The translations under genes were made by a program, and so were the position numbers. A model generated the notes under the pieces. It did no database searches and was not told the DNA's origin. It saw only the letters and a list, made by a program, of their open reading frames with translations. Shown here piece after piece: positions 11,528 to 22,767 of a stretch of DNA of 64,000 nucleotides (positions are counted from its first letter, which is position 1; the number at the start of each line of letters is the position of its first letter). The stretch is from positions 14,037,867 to 14,101,866 of the forward strand of contig JAJLRJ010000002.1 in assembly GCA_024195265.1 (NCBI GenBank). Direction: 5' to 3'. This DNA is from Dendrophyllia cribrosa (lineage: Eukaryota; Cnidaria; Anthozoa; Scleractinia; Dendrophylliidae).

Positions 11528-12923
11528 CAATTGAAGGGCCGAGAGCATGTCCAGCCTATATGACTTTTTAGGCCTTTTTCTATTTTTTCTCGCTCAGAAT
11601 AGCTCAGAATAGCCTCATTTTATCGTACAACGAATAATATCACAAGCCCTTGTCGAATTTGCACTAACCCTAAGGAATTTGACCAATTTACCTGAAAAAA
11701 GCAGAGTTCTGGCCCTCCAGTGCTTTGACGGTACATTCAGAGCGTAATTTCGAAGCCATTTGAAAGCAGTTTGGCCGTGAGAATACGCGACTGCAATACT
11801 TCTGACCAGTGCCAACAACTAAACGAAAATACCGTTATTTACGCACGCCTGGCTCGCTTATCTATCGTGAGCTCACTGCGGCAACACATCGCCTCTGTAG
11901 CGTGTGTGTAAGCCAACGTGTACGAGGCCCGTCCGGTGATTGAAAGACATCATTAAGTCCGGAAATCCTTGAGTCTCTAGCACTTCTCAAAGAAACGAGT
12001 CGTGTTTCTTGTCCTTCCTTGTGTCTGAAGCGCCATTTAGCGCTCGAGGTGAAAAACGGACCTTGGTCGGGAAGACGAGCCGGCGGGAAAGTCTGGAATC
12101 ACTTCGGATCAGAAAAGGGGCAGCGTTGAGAGTTGTGGGCCATTTCCCATCCCGTGCCGTGGTCGAAATGCCCGATATCCGAAGTGCTTTGAGACTTACA
12201 GTATTTTGCAATAACTTTCGGGTGGGAACTCCATTTCGGTTTTGTTGTAAGATTTCCCGACATGCTTTGCGACAGTGGTAGATGGGTCCGCTGTGCGTGG
12301 TCGGGCACTTGAAATACAGCTTTGGGCAGCTCGAAGTGAGTTGTTGCTGGCCGGTGGGAAGACGTTTCGCATTTGGAGTCTTTAATGCAACATTAAATTC
12401 GATCTAAAAGGATTTTGAAATCGAGATACGCGTTTTGATGCGTATCAACCTTTTAATAATAAAACTTAGGCTGAAGTGAGCATGTGTTCGTCTGTGGTCT
12501 AGTGGTTTGGTCGGGGATTTGCGCTCGGACGGCTCCGGGTTCGAATCACGCTCGGCCTCATTTTTGTTTTTTTGTTTTTTTTTCTTTCTTTCTTCGAACT
12601 GGACATTATGAAAGTGATTTACTTTTTTTGCGTTCGTCAAAATTTCTAACGTTTAATTTTACAAAAATATCGAACCGTGTCAGTGCGAAAACAGAAGCTT
12701 ACCGCAATATTGCGTTACAATAGGAGCCTTTGATTGATTGATTTTTTTTTTTTGAATACGGTATTTCTCGAAAACGACGGAAAAAACAACGGAGAAAAAT
12801 TCGGAACAATGTTTTGCAACTAATTTCTAGTTCACATGCCAAAATTGGACAAATCTGAGCAAGAAAAAATAAAAAAGGCCTAAAAAGTCATATAGGCTGG
12901 ACATGCTCTCGGCCCTTCAATTG
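11528..12923. mobile_element. 1.4-kb non-autonomous DNA transposon with long TIRs
   Basis: The left end starts CAATTGAAGGGCCGAGAGC and the right end is its inverse (about 12865-12923). The inverted repeats run about 60 bp, including CATGTCCAGCCTATATGACT and AAAAAGTCATATAGGCTGGA in the facing copy. The interior has no transposase; it carries a tRNA-like promoter (12488-12560), a T-rich tract after it, and a GC-rich patch with spurious open frames on both strands (about 11990-12310). The first ten terminal bases match the MITE in the FDPS intron. Target duplication ambiguous because the ends themselves contain AATT. Confidence 0.75.
12488..12560 (+). other. tRNA-like Pol III promoter / SINE head inside the transposon
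   Basis: TGGTCTAGTGG at 12495-12505 fits a box A and GGTTCGAATCA at 12538-12548 fits a box B, at a normal tRNA spacing. The seven bases before box A do not pair with the region after box B and the T stem is poor, so this is not a functional tRNA. A T-rich run follows at 12561-12595. The minus-strand frame through it reads RDSNP, the usual spurious translation of an inverted box B. Best read as a degenerate tRNA-derived SINE head captured in the element. Confidence 0.6.
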
Positions 12924-12938
12924 TCAAAGCAACCTTAA

Positions 12939-14055
12939 TTGCGTCGACGAAGGAGACGCTTCCTAATCTTGTCGGCAAGGCGGAACGAATCGAGAAAAGT
13001 GTCGGTACCAAATCTGCGCCATCTTGAAACGTCACAATAGTATCCAGCATTCCCAGCGCGTGGAAATCAGGCCTCATCCTGGGGAGCTGGGGTTCCGAAA
13101 TGTCACATGTGAATAATCTATTTGTCTTGATTTAGTTTCGGATATTTTCCCAATTTTGGAATCGTACGGCTCAATATTTCAATTCCTACTAAAGTACGCA
13201 GTGGAAAAATTGGACGAAGGTTCATTTCCGGACCAAGTAAGTTGTTGGGTCTCTTTGGAATCAAGCAAGAAGTTATCGGATTTTCCTCGCTACCGTTCTG
13301 GTATGTTTTAAATGTTCTATCTTGATTTTGCTGTGGTTCTCTGCCTGATTTGGGAAGCTTTCATCTAAATACCGACGTCGTTCTTCGCGATGTTCTACGG
13401 TACGGTGCAATTCGCTGTATGTCTTGTAGCAATAATTCACTGACCGTCCGCGCCAGGCGAACGCAAAATTGCGCCTGTATCGGGCGCATTTGCGACTAAA
13501 GATTTCGCAGTTTTGTGACTAAAATTTGTCTAGCTGATAAAGGAATTATATTCAACAGTCTTGTGTCCTACTTGCAACTGGTAGTTGTAATTTTATCCGA
13601 AAAATCCTGCGAAATTCACGTTGAATGTTGCGTGACTTAATCGTCGATTTCATGCTCCATTAACGCGGTGTCCAAGAAGTTTATCAAGGGAGCACTTTTT
13701 TTAGGCTTTCTAAGAAATTTCTCATTTCCGGTTCCGGTATTAGTTCATGTACTGAGGAGTATGATTTCAGAATCGGAGAAATATTAAACCGAAATGAAAT
13801 CAAGAGAAATATACTATTTATATGTCGGAAAAATCTGAGACCTTTCGGAATACACAGCACGGCAGGATTTTCCCCGATCCCACGGCGATAGCGTGAATTT
13901 GTTTGATGTCGGCTCGGCATTTTTGCCTGCTTGACATATCCCGCGACATAGCCATTTTAAGCAGTGGCTGAATGAATTCATGAAACTGAGGTACTAGGTC
14001 AAGACGAGGTGCCACGGGATAAGGAGACGCACTATAATCTATGATTACTACTAGT
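12939..14055. repeat. Interspersed repeat R1, copy 1 (~1.1 kb)
   Basis: Begins AATTGCGTCGACGAAGGAGA and ends ATCTATGATTACTACTAGT. A second copy in the same orientation lies at 33902-35062. They differ by point changes, small indels and, in copy 2, an internal 84-bp duplication. Both keep an uninterrupted minus-strand frame of about 80 codons over their last 237 bp (here 13818-14055), but no known domain is recognisable. Lacks obvious terminal inverted repeats or an A-tail, so the class is undecided. Confidence 0.8.
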
Positions 14056-15586
14056 GGAATAAGGTATAGTCTATAAGTGACCATAGGACTATAAAAACTA
14101 TATAGGTTTAGGATAATGCATTTGGTAATACTGAGTTTTAACACAGACAGGGAAACTGTTGAACCCAAAAGGAAAGTTGCGTGAAATCACAATCTTCAAA
14201 CGAAGTAGAACAAATGAATCATGATCGTTCCAGTGTCCTCAACAGCCCTCATGGAATATATGCTCACACCTTTTTTTCGTTTTCGAGTGAACCTCGTAAA
14301 CTACGCTGGATTTAGCGAACACTCAAACCCGCTCCGGTTTTTCTTGAGGGTAGGGGGCGGCTATACACAGGCTGCAAAGAGAACGGATGCGAGCAAAACT
14401 GAGCTATTCTCTTTGACGATTCTGATTGGTCAAACGAACAAGCCTCTTTCCATATTAGGTATATTTTTCGCGGGAAGACGATCAACCTTTCAACTACTCG
14501 CAATACGAAAATCGCTTAATTGCGTGACTTGTGTTCTGTCCCGTTGTGGTTTCCGCTTCGCACTGACAATTGAGAAAGGTACTTATCAGGACAAAAGGTA
14601 AGTCAGTCAAATTAGTTTTACCCCGGGTAGCCGTTATCCCCCTTAGTTCGGGCCATATATACCACATAGGCCTCCATGAACAATTACTTTGGACCACAAT
14701 ATCGGCGCAGTGTCTACATAACCGACAGCCGGGCGACTCTTTAATCTTTAATTAGTGTAATTGCCTAATAGCTACTAGTAGCTAATCTGGCAATGGTGGT
14801 CAGCACGGGTGCTCAGATCAAACATTTACAGCGATGGTGATTACAAATTACATAGAGTTCGTTCGTTAACTAATCAACGAACGGACTACTCACGCACGCA
14901 TAAAACTCAGCTCACGAAAATCTAGTACATTACAAAGGCAGCGTCCTTAAAAATACTATATACAAATCTTTGTTGGCCTAAGTTACGTCTGGCAAAAGGC
15001 AGATGGATGTCATTCCACGGTAACCGCCGGATACCGCTATTTGTAACATCAAATTCGACCCGTTCGGAAGAAGTAATATCAGTTAGAATAGATACCTCGC
15101 AGTCAATAAATCACACTGTAACCGTTGATGAAATGTGAAGGTTGAATTAATATTCAAGTACTCGGAAGTACCTTTGGGAAGCCTGATTGTTTTGTTCTAT
15201 TGTTGGAAATCTATTTTCAACGCACTGCCGGCTACATAGTAGACCCAAAGATCACGGTGATGTCATGTCGTAAGGCCTCTGAGTACCATCAAAACAACGT
15301 TTCGGCGGAACAGGCGAAGTCGAAGCTTTATAGATTGTACGGTGAAGCAGTCATTTCTTGAAACCAAGCCCGGCAGAGACGAGTATGGGCATGCATGCAT
15401 GCATGAAACGTGAATGCCATATGGCATGAGATTTTTGGGGGTTTTAAATTTTTTAAAAAACTTTAAGGACACGACTCGTAAAAATAAGTTTTCTACCTGT
15501 ATATTATCAGTTTTGTTTTCTTGGTGCCTGATAAGGGTGACGGCCGCAGTAGCTTCTTGTAGAGTTTTGTCTTTAGCTTTAATAAA
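14056..15586. other. Intergenic, no gene supported
   Basis: A 126-codon plus-strand frame (14221-14601) shows no recognisable domain. Around 14350 the words GGGGGCGGCTATACACAGGC recur at 22355-22378, marking a dispersed repeat end. At 15391-15406 there is a short GCATGCATGCATGCAT run. The remainder looks unique. Confidence 0.4.
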
Positions 15587-15621
<35 letters not shown>

Positions 15622-15709
15622 TTATACACAACCACTTTATTATCATTTAACAATTAAAATAACTATTTACAATACATTAAAAATTCTAAATACGATAAGA
15701 TATGTACAT

Positions 15710-15744
<35 letters not shown>

Positions 15745-15820
15745 TTTTAATAATAATAATATTTTTTTTTCAATTATACACAACCACTTTATTATTAGTA
15801 ATAATAATAATAATAATAAT
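15587..15820. repeat. (AAT)n microsatellite blocks with duplicated flank
   Basis: Three AAT-type trinucleotide blocks (about 15587-15618, 15711-15758, 15796-15820). The segment ATTATACACAACCACTTTAT occurs before the second and third blocks (15621 and 15773), so the array and its flank were duplicated together. Confidence 0.85.
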
Positions 15821-16023
15821 TAAAATAAACGAAAGATGGTCAAATTTAAAATAAAAACCGTGAGAATCAAACCTATCCAAAGAGCGACACGATTTTGCCA
15901 ACGATTATCGCATGCGACACGATTTCGCCATGACTTTCGACTATTTACACGCGTACGACATTTTCACTTTCGACCGTCACAAAATCGCATACAATGTTGC
16001 CAAAATGGCCGACACGCAAAATG

Positions 16024-16405
16024 TAATTGCGTGACATCTGAAATGTTTAATAATAGCACTTGGGACAACTGGGACACGTGGGGCAACTGCGCCACTTGAG
16101 ACAAACGGGACAACTGGAACAACTGGGACAACTGGGACAATTGTGACAACGGGGTCACTTGGGACAACTGGTACAGCTAGAACACTTGGGACAACTGGGC
16201 CACTTGGGACAACTGGGACACTTGAGACAACTAGAACAACTAGGACGCTTGTGACAACTGGGCCATTTGGGACAGCTGGGACAACTGGGCCACTTGGGAC
16301 AACTGGAACAACTGGGACAACTGGGACACTTGTGACAACTGGGCCACTTGGGACAACTGGGACAGCTGGGACACCGGACAACTGGACAGCTGGGATACTT
16401 GGCAC
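16024..16405. repeat. 9/18-bp minisatellite, block 1
   Basis: Tandem variants of GGGACAACT and GGGCCACTT or GGGACACTT from about 16057 to 16405, preceded by TTGCGTGACATCTGAAATGT. Because the unit is a multiple of three, several frames stay open: a minus-strand frame (15977-16618) would encode Val-Pro-rich repeats, others Thr-Gly or Ser-Cys-Pro. There is no evidence that any is translated. Confidence 0.85.
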
Positions 16406-16686
16406 AGCCGGGATATGAAGGAAAATTTGCGTATACACGAAACCCGCTGGATTTAAAAACCGCTGACTCGTTGTCCACTTCAAAATGGCTCGAGCTTGTT
16501 TTTTTTTAAATCGCTTTTTGCCGCTTCTTTCTTCACTCGATCTATGAAAGTTAGGAGTCATCATCAGAGGCTGAAACGAAATTATCCATTGTTCAGGTTT
16601 CTTTTTCAATACAGTCACATTTTTGTCAAATTTGGTGAAAATTGTGCAAATTCTACTTTTTATCTCAAAACTATCTTTTAATAATG

Positions 16687-16830
16687 AAATTGCGTGACAT
16701 CTGAAAGGTTTAATAATAGGAATAATAAATGGTGAAGATTAACTGGGACACTTGGGACAACTGGGCCACTTGGGACAACTGGGACACTTGGAACAACTGG
16801 GGCAACTGGGCCACTTGGGACAAATGGGAC
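16687..16830. repeat. 9/18-bp minisatellite, block 2
   Basis: The same GGGACAACT/GGGCCACTT unit recurs at 16740-16830, again preceded by the flank TTGCGTGACATCTGAAAGGT (about 16689-16708). Flank and array were therefore copied together about 660 bp downstream of block 1. Confidence 0.85.
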
Positions 16831-17727
16831 ATGAATTACTAAGGCATGGGAAATGGATTACTAAGGCAAAAGGCCTTAGTTATCCATTTCCCGGTGTTTT
16901 TTGCCCGTTTTCCATACTTTTCTTGCCAAGAGAAGCAATTTTCTACAGCCCACTTCAAAAGATTTTCTTCCGAAAGGTCCAAAAGGAGGCCTGGTCACTC
17001 GGCGCGAGACACGCGTTTCGTTTCTTTCGACAGCACTCATCGTTGTTCACTCGAGGCGTTTCATCATGCCCAAAGGAAACCCTTTTTTGGTCAAAATTAG
17101 CTCGCTGTCAGCTGTTGTAAAAAAGAGAAAAAGTAAAAAGCGTTCGGGTTTTCTTGGAACACCCAAATGGGAAAAAGACAAGGAAAGAAAACAATAGAAA
17201 TCCACGAGTGAAATCACTTCTGTCTCAATCTCTTCTCCTTGCCGAGAACGGAACGACCAATCCGGCATATCATACAAGAAAGGACGGCGTTCGTTAAAAG
17301 ATATACTCGTGAGAGCAAAACTATAAAAACGGCTTAAACACGAACGTGGGCATCACAAGCCAGGGAATCGATTTTATTGCACGCATGAGGGACCATCAGT
17401 CGCCTTGAATATTCACGCGTTTGAGTTAGTTTTCACACTTTGCGGGGGATTAGACAAATTTCGAAACCACGGGAAAGAATGATCTTGCTGCGCATCTTTC
17501 TCGCTGTTTAGCAATGACTTTATCGGTGTTTATTATGTTTAATAGATAGACTTACGCCTAAGCACTTGCTTTTAATTCGACCAAAGAAAAAACACAAATC
17601 ATTCTATGGCTGTCGGTCTACATGTATGGATATAGGACAGCAGTAGAGATCCCAAAATTGAAATACTTATTTAGCTTTCAATCGGCGTGGAGAACTCGAA
17701 ATAATCAAGAGATTACTTCCTAAAGAA
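16831..17727. other. Intergenic with a hairpin and an unassigned open frame
   Basis: A hairpin at about 16848-16890 has GGGAAATGGATTACTAAGGC facing its near-exact inverse around a short loop. From 16901 to 17197 a 98-codon frame ends in a Lys/Arg-rich tail (KKRKSKKRSGFLGTPKW). It might be an exon of an unrecognised nuclear protein or a transposon relic, but there is no domain and no splice support, so I list it here rather than as a gene. Confidence 0.4.
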
Positions 17728-17885
17728 ACTGTGGTGCTGCGTCGGTGGGGAATAAAACAGGAAAGTTCCGTATTATTAACTGAGTTGATAAGGTAAATTG
17801 GCCACCATAAGAGACTCAATTCGTTCAGTGACGAAAGGCCGCGAAGGCGCTCGAAATATCAGCTTTTGATTATCTTTACTAAGGT
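17728..17885 (+). mobile_element. Diverged Penelope-end repeat
   Basis: Starts with GTGGTGCTGCGTCGGTGGGG, the same 20-base end as the element at 10393. It continues through degenerate forms of the internal words (TAAGGTAAATTGGCCACC; TGACGAAAGG; GGCGCTCGAAATATCAGC). Single orientation, no palindrome; the hammerhead-like core is eroded (GAAATATC in place of GAAACGTC). Confidence 0.65.
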
Positions 17886-20800
17886 GGCCCAAAAATTTCC
17901 AAATAGCATTCGGCTCGTGTTTCTATAGCTATCATAACTTTATATGCAGACGAACTGAAACTGAATAAATCTTATGCATTCTATATTTTGCTCGATGCCA
18001 TGACTTGATTTCAAAACATGACTAATTATAAAATAACGTATTGGTTACGAAAATGGGCTTATTTAATGTTTTCTTGAAAAAAAAAAGGACATGAAATAAA
18101 GATGAGTGCCCTATACAGTAAATACGCAGTGTTATAAAAAGACACCATCAGAAAAAAAATAAATGATAATTCAATTTCAATTTGTAATTTGTATATGCAT
18201 AATTTAAAGTTTGGTTTAACTGGTGTTTTAAATAATTATTATAAATGAAAGTCAACGTGTTGTCACGAATACACGCTGATGTCGAGAGGTAACACTCCAC
18301 AACAAAGTAAACGCATTGCTTCCATGAGAAGTTAGCTTAATTTTTTTCTAGGGAAAGCTAGCGTTTGCGGTGCCGTTTCTCATTCGTATCTCACTTTAAA
18401 GGTAAGGTCCTTGCTTTCTTGGGACTTTTTATTTGAATTCACTAAAAGGTGAATCACGCTACCAAGCCGGTCCAATTTGTCACTGCACGGGGAAATATGC
18501 CTTACTTAATAGGACAGTCTCTGGCACACCTCGAAGATTCTTGGCAAAGGGCTTTTAAACAGAAAGTTAACATCATAGAGTAAACGGTACTTAAAGTGAA
18601 AGTTCTGCATCTTCTCAAGCACGTTTTGGCTTCGCTTAAATTCGCTAAAATCACTTGTCGCAAAAATTAAAGATCAGCTCCAACGATTTTGCTGAAACTT
18701 AGTAAGGGTATATATTAAGTCAAAAAGTGGGGTTCATCAATCTCGATTATTACTAAAAAGATTTGTTCCCAGTTAAATCGAATTATATCATTTTATTGCC
18801 AAATAATAGCTGTCAGTTTTCGCAAAGTACAGGGCCGGATGTATGAAATAGGAACAGCTTTCCGTGTTTGAAGTTATGGTTACAAGAGGAAATTTAGGAG
18901 AACGACAAATAGTCAGACAAACACGAGCCGAAGGCTATTTTGAAATCTTTTGGCATTATTACATTATTATTCCAATATGTTGTGAGCGTGGACTAAAATT
19001 TATTTTAGGAGAGGTAACGTATTTGGACAGATAAACGATTTCAAGGTAAAGACATAGACCTAAGGTAAATTCCCGGTTCTTATCGGCGTTCTTATCGATA
19101 CTCATCAAGCCATCCCGCATCAAATCGCATGCAAAACACTATGAATAGGCTAATTTCGATATATTAAAATCCAGGTAAAATTCTAACTTGACTTAGACTC
19201 CTAGGCTTAGGGGAATAAAACGAAATAAATTAGTTATTCATCTCTGAACTTCAATGTTATTTCTTACTTTTCAATTGATATTTTCATCATTTCTTCATTA
19301 GCTTCTTCTGTTAGCTTATAAATTGCAAGGAGCAGTGCTGTATTTAAATATGCTGAACTTCAGTTGTTAAGCTAGACACCATCCCATGATTGGCTCTTTG
19401 GCCCTTAGTCATAGTGAGTAGTCTCCCTCATCTTCTCCGTCGGGTCCTTTGGACAGCACAGGTCAAGGTGCTATTTGTACCGTCCATCTCAGGGACGGGC
19501 AGAGGGACTTGAGACAGTGACTTCACCCAAAATTTAAAACGGAAAGTATATTCAAAATCACTACTATCATTATCATTTTGATTTGTACCGTCCATGTAGT
19601 CGGGCAGGGGGACTTGAGACAGTAACTTCACCCAACTGATTCAAAAGGGACAGCACATTCCAAATCACTACTAAGGGTGCTTTTTATCATATGAGTCCTC
19701 TTCCCATGAGTCCTTCAATATAAACTGGGAAACTTTAAATATTCGTCTTTGAGTTATCCGTCCTAATTCGTAGACAAATTATTCGTCTGACGAACAATTC
19801 CTCTTGACAGATAATTTGTCTCTAGTATAAATTGGAGCATTAAATAACAGAAAGGGGTTCTGTCTTGGTGTACGAGTTCATAAGGGATTTCACATTGTAT
19901 ATTCCCGTTTGTTTTTAAAAGGTATTGTGTCCGCCGTAGTCTATTGTTTAGTCTACCAAGAAAGGTGTAGCAAAATTCAAATAACATTGATAAATGTATT
20001 TTTGACGGCCGTGAACCGCCCCTCAACATTGTTTATTCTTATGCATATTATATTAGACTGCTTTAGTGTCTCTTTCAGGGTTTGCATCAGCTGCAATGAC
20101 AAATCCTGAGGCATTTTTTTCGCAGCTTTCGCAGCAGGAAAAGATACTATATGCTTCTTTCGTTAAAGAAGCTTCCAAAACAAATTTATTTTACAAAATA
20201 TTAGTTGTTTCCGAAGTTACATACAGTTGATTGCCCTCAGCTGATCGGACATATTGCACAACTTGGGGTAGCGGAAAAAAAGCCAAGACAATGTAAAGAA
20301 TGTTTTTTAATCTTTTAATTTGCCGCCGACTTTATAAGTTATGCAAGACGGTGTTCGCGGTTCTTGGCTGTACACAGAATTGTTTTACTGCAGTAAGCAA
20401 AACTTAGTGTCTTCCAAGTATACAGTCGCCCTTTGATTTCTTGGGAGAATCTCTTTTTTAGTCGAGCCGCTTTCTTATTGCTATAGATGATCGAGTCTTT
20501 TATTCTCTTAATAATATCATGCGATAAACCTTGTTGACACAAATATTGAACTTGTGATTATTTTGATGGTTTTTCAGCCAACTGTTATGTTTTCAGTAAA
20601 TGGTTTCCACTCAGTATTCCTTAATTTCTTATTTTTCTTAAGCCGTGATAATTGCAATTCCGTGATAATGGACAACATTTTAATAACTTGATTTTGTTTG
20701 TTGGTTGCCAGAGTAAAATGCTTGATTAACCAAGGGCGGCAAAAATTCAAGACTCATTTGCATTCACTTCACAGTGAAGTGTTGCGTTTGAAGTTCATCT

Positions 20801-22767
20801 TGAGGCAGTTCAAAGGGTCAGTTTGCGTTTCTTCCAAAGTTGAAGTTAACTGTAGGAGAAGGTAGGTGCTTTAAAGTTACCGTATCTACTGTATTATATA
20901 ATACGCTTTAGTCGGCCTGTGTAAAACTTTCATTTACGCTTTTCTATGTATGGCTTGCATTAATTTGTAAACCTTCCACAATCGAACCATTTCAGTACGA
21001 ATTTCGCTATGGCGCGCATGCAAGGCCGGCTAACTGTTTACGAGCCAAATCAACTGAATCAAGCCTTACCTAAACGTTTATTAATTCAATTTTCCCGATA
21101 TAGCTGACAACGAACAAAATGACGAATAAACATCCGAAATGCCTCCATAAAAACGGTCTGCTGTTCATGCGCATTCTAGCGAGAAACAATATTGAGTCAA
21201 TATTCTATGAAAATCGGTCGAAGTCACGTTTAAATCCTACTAAGACTGTCATTGACGTTGTCCGCAAATTTCATCCATAACTCACGAACAGCAGACATTT
21301 ATTCCGAGCAAGGCAATATTAAGCCCAGGAAGAAATAAATATCACATTGGTGTAGAAAGACTCAACATTCATTAAACCAGCCGCTATTTTGCATTCTGCC
21401 CCTTTTGCCGACAGACAAACAGGAAGAAGAACGGGCCAATCCTTGTCGAGGTCACCACAAAATCCCAAATTTCGTTTGCAAGATATTGAACACTACCCAG
21501 TTTTAAATGGTCGCACTTTATAAAGATTTCATCAATATACGGCTTATTATTTTTTAAGATTCAAGGTACACAGTAAACGCCCGCGGCGACAATATTTAGA
21601 AAGAGCTTGGAATCCTTTCATTGCATGCAAGTGCAAAACTGTACTAGCCTAACTAGCCGCTCAGCTATAGACACAGGAATTGAACCTGGAAATTGACTGC
21701 GAGACGGCGGGACAATCATTTCCCCGGGGGAGGTACTCCTTTATCTAGCTTTAACGGAGACGTCTTTTCATGGCCCCTCAAAAAGATGTTAACTGTTTAA
21801 GATGCTAAAGTAACAACCACGACAAATAATTCAAACACAATTCTGCATTCAACGCTGCAAATGCGGTACAGATGGCTTACCAACATGAATCTCGAGTACG
21901 ATTGAAATTATAATGCACGAAACTTTTAGTCTCAAAAGGCGTTGATCCGTGACATCTTTGCCTTTTTGTATAATTAGGCCTGGTTTACAATGTAAACATC
22001 GTACTCCACATGAGCATAGCAGAACCTAGTTTACCGCATGAATCCATTCGGAACAGCTTACCGTATCCTAAATTCGGATCGGCTCAGCTTTCAATGATTC
22101 AGACGCCGAATTTGACTTGAGCTGAATCAAATTAAGTTTGACGCCTGAATAAATTCAGCCTGGATTAATTAATTTGGGTCGACCTGTAGAGATCGTCTTG
22201 ATCAACATATCCGACATATCTTGGCTAAGAATCCTGGACAATACAGGTCTACATCAGAGTCTTTTACTTTTTTAAAACAATATTGTCAGAACTAGAACTG
22301 GATGATGTCATTCAATACTAGGGGCCCCATTATATGAGCCGGACAGCGGGGTAGGGGAGGGGGCGACTATACACAGGCTTAATTTAGCATCAACTGTTTT
22401 AGCTCAAAGTTGTTGCTTTGAAAATTGCGGCAAAGCGTAGAATCTTTTAATTGATGATTTTTTCAGTATATTAGCTCATTTTCTTCGTGCTTTTATAACT
22501 ACTACGCAGTCTTGTATACCTTTTTGTTATTTAGAAAGAAAAATGACAATTTACAGGTGAGAAGGTTTGCTCTAGGGTGTTTAACGTACCGCCTGCCGGA
22601 GATTTCAGCAAAACCCCAGCTGCCGCGGCCATGTGCCACGAAGCTCTTTGGAATCTCTAATTTTATTGGCCCTGGGTAACACGAAGCTCTATTGTTTCAA
22701 GGGCTAGGGTCCATTCTTCTGTTGTTTGTTGTGAATTCATATCATTGGTTTTAATTTGTTTATAGAA
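17886..22767. other. Long intergenic region upstream of the first transporter
   Basis: Almost 5 kb with no open frame above about 90 codons and no recognisable exon. Apart from the 19.5-kb tandem repeat, only fragments of dispersed repeats appear, for example a truncated G-run element near 21720 and a repeat end with GGGGGCGACTATACACAGGC near 22360. The transporter promoter should lie in the last kilobase, but no TATA box or initiator could be assigned with confidence. Confidence 0.45.
19469..19650. repeat. Two-copy tandem repeat, ~115-bp period
   Basis: TTTGTACCGTCCAT ... GGGACTTGAGACAGT ... ACTTCACCCAA occurs at about 19468-19530 and again at about 19581-19640, followed in both cases by related sequence containing CAAATCACTACTA or CAAAATCACTACTA. 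Confidence 0.75.

Noticed and set aside
12009..12281. 90-codon plus-strand frame in the 1.4-kb transposon
   Set aside because: GC-rich patch with open frames on both strands and no recognisable domain; not a transposase.
12488..12560. Functional tRNA gene
   Set aside because: Box A and B are present but the acceptor stem does not pair and the T stem is poor.
12404..12640. Minus-strand frame containing RDSNP
   Set aside because: Typical spurious translation of an inverted tRNA-like box B.
15977..16618. 213-codon minus-strand frame with Val-Pro repeats, and Ser-Cys-Pro or Thr-Gly frames over it
   Set aside because: Product of a 9-bp-period minisatellite; no start context, domain or splice support.
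16901..17197. 98-codon frame with a Lys/Arg-rich C-terminus as a gene
   Set aside because: Possible but unsupported: no domain recognised, no partner exon; kept only as a note.
22756..22767. Upstream start for transporter copy 1 (four extra residues)
   Set aside because: The upstream codon is TTG, not ATG; the ATG at 22768 is conserved in the paralogue.
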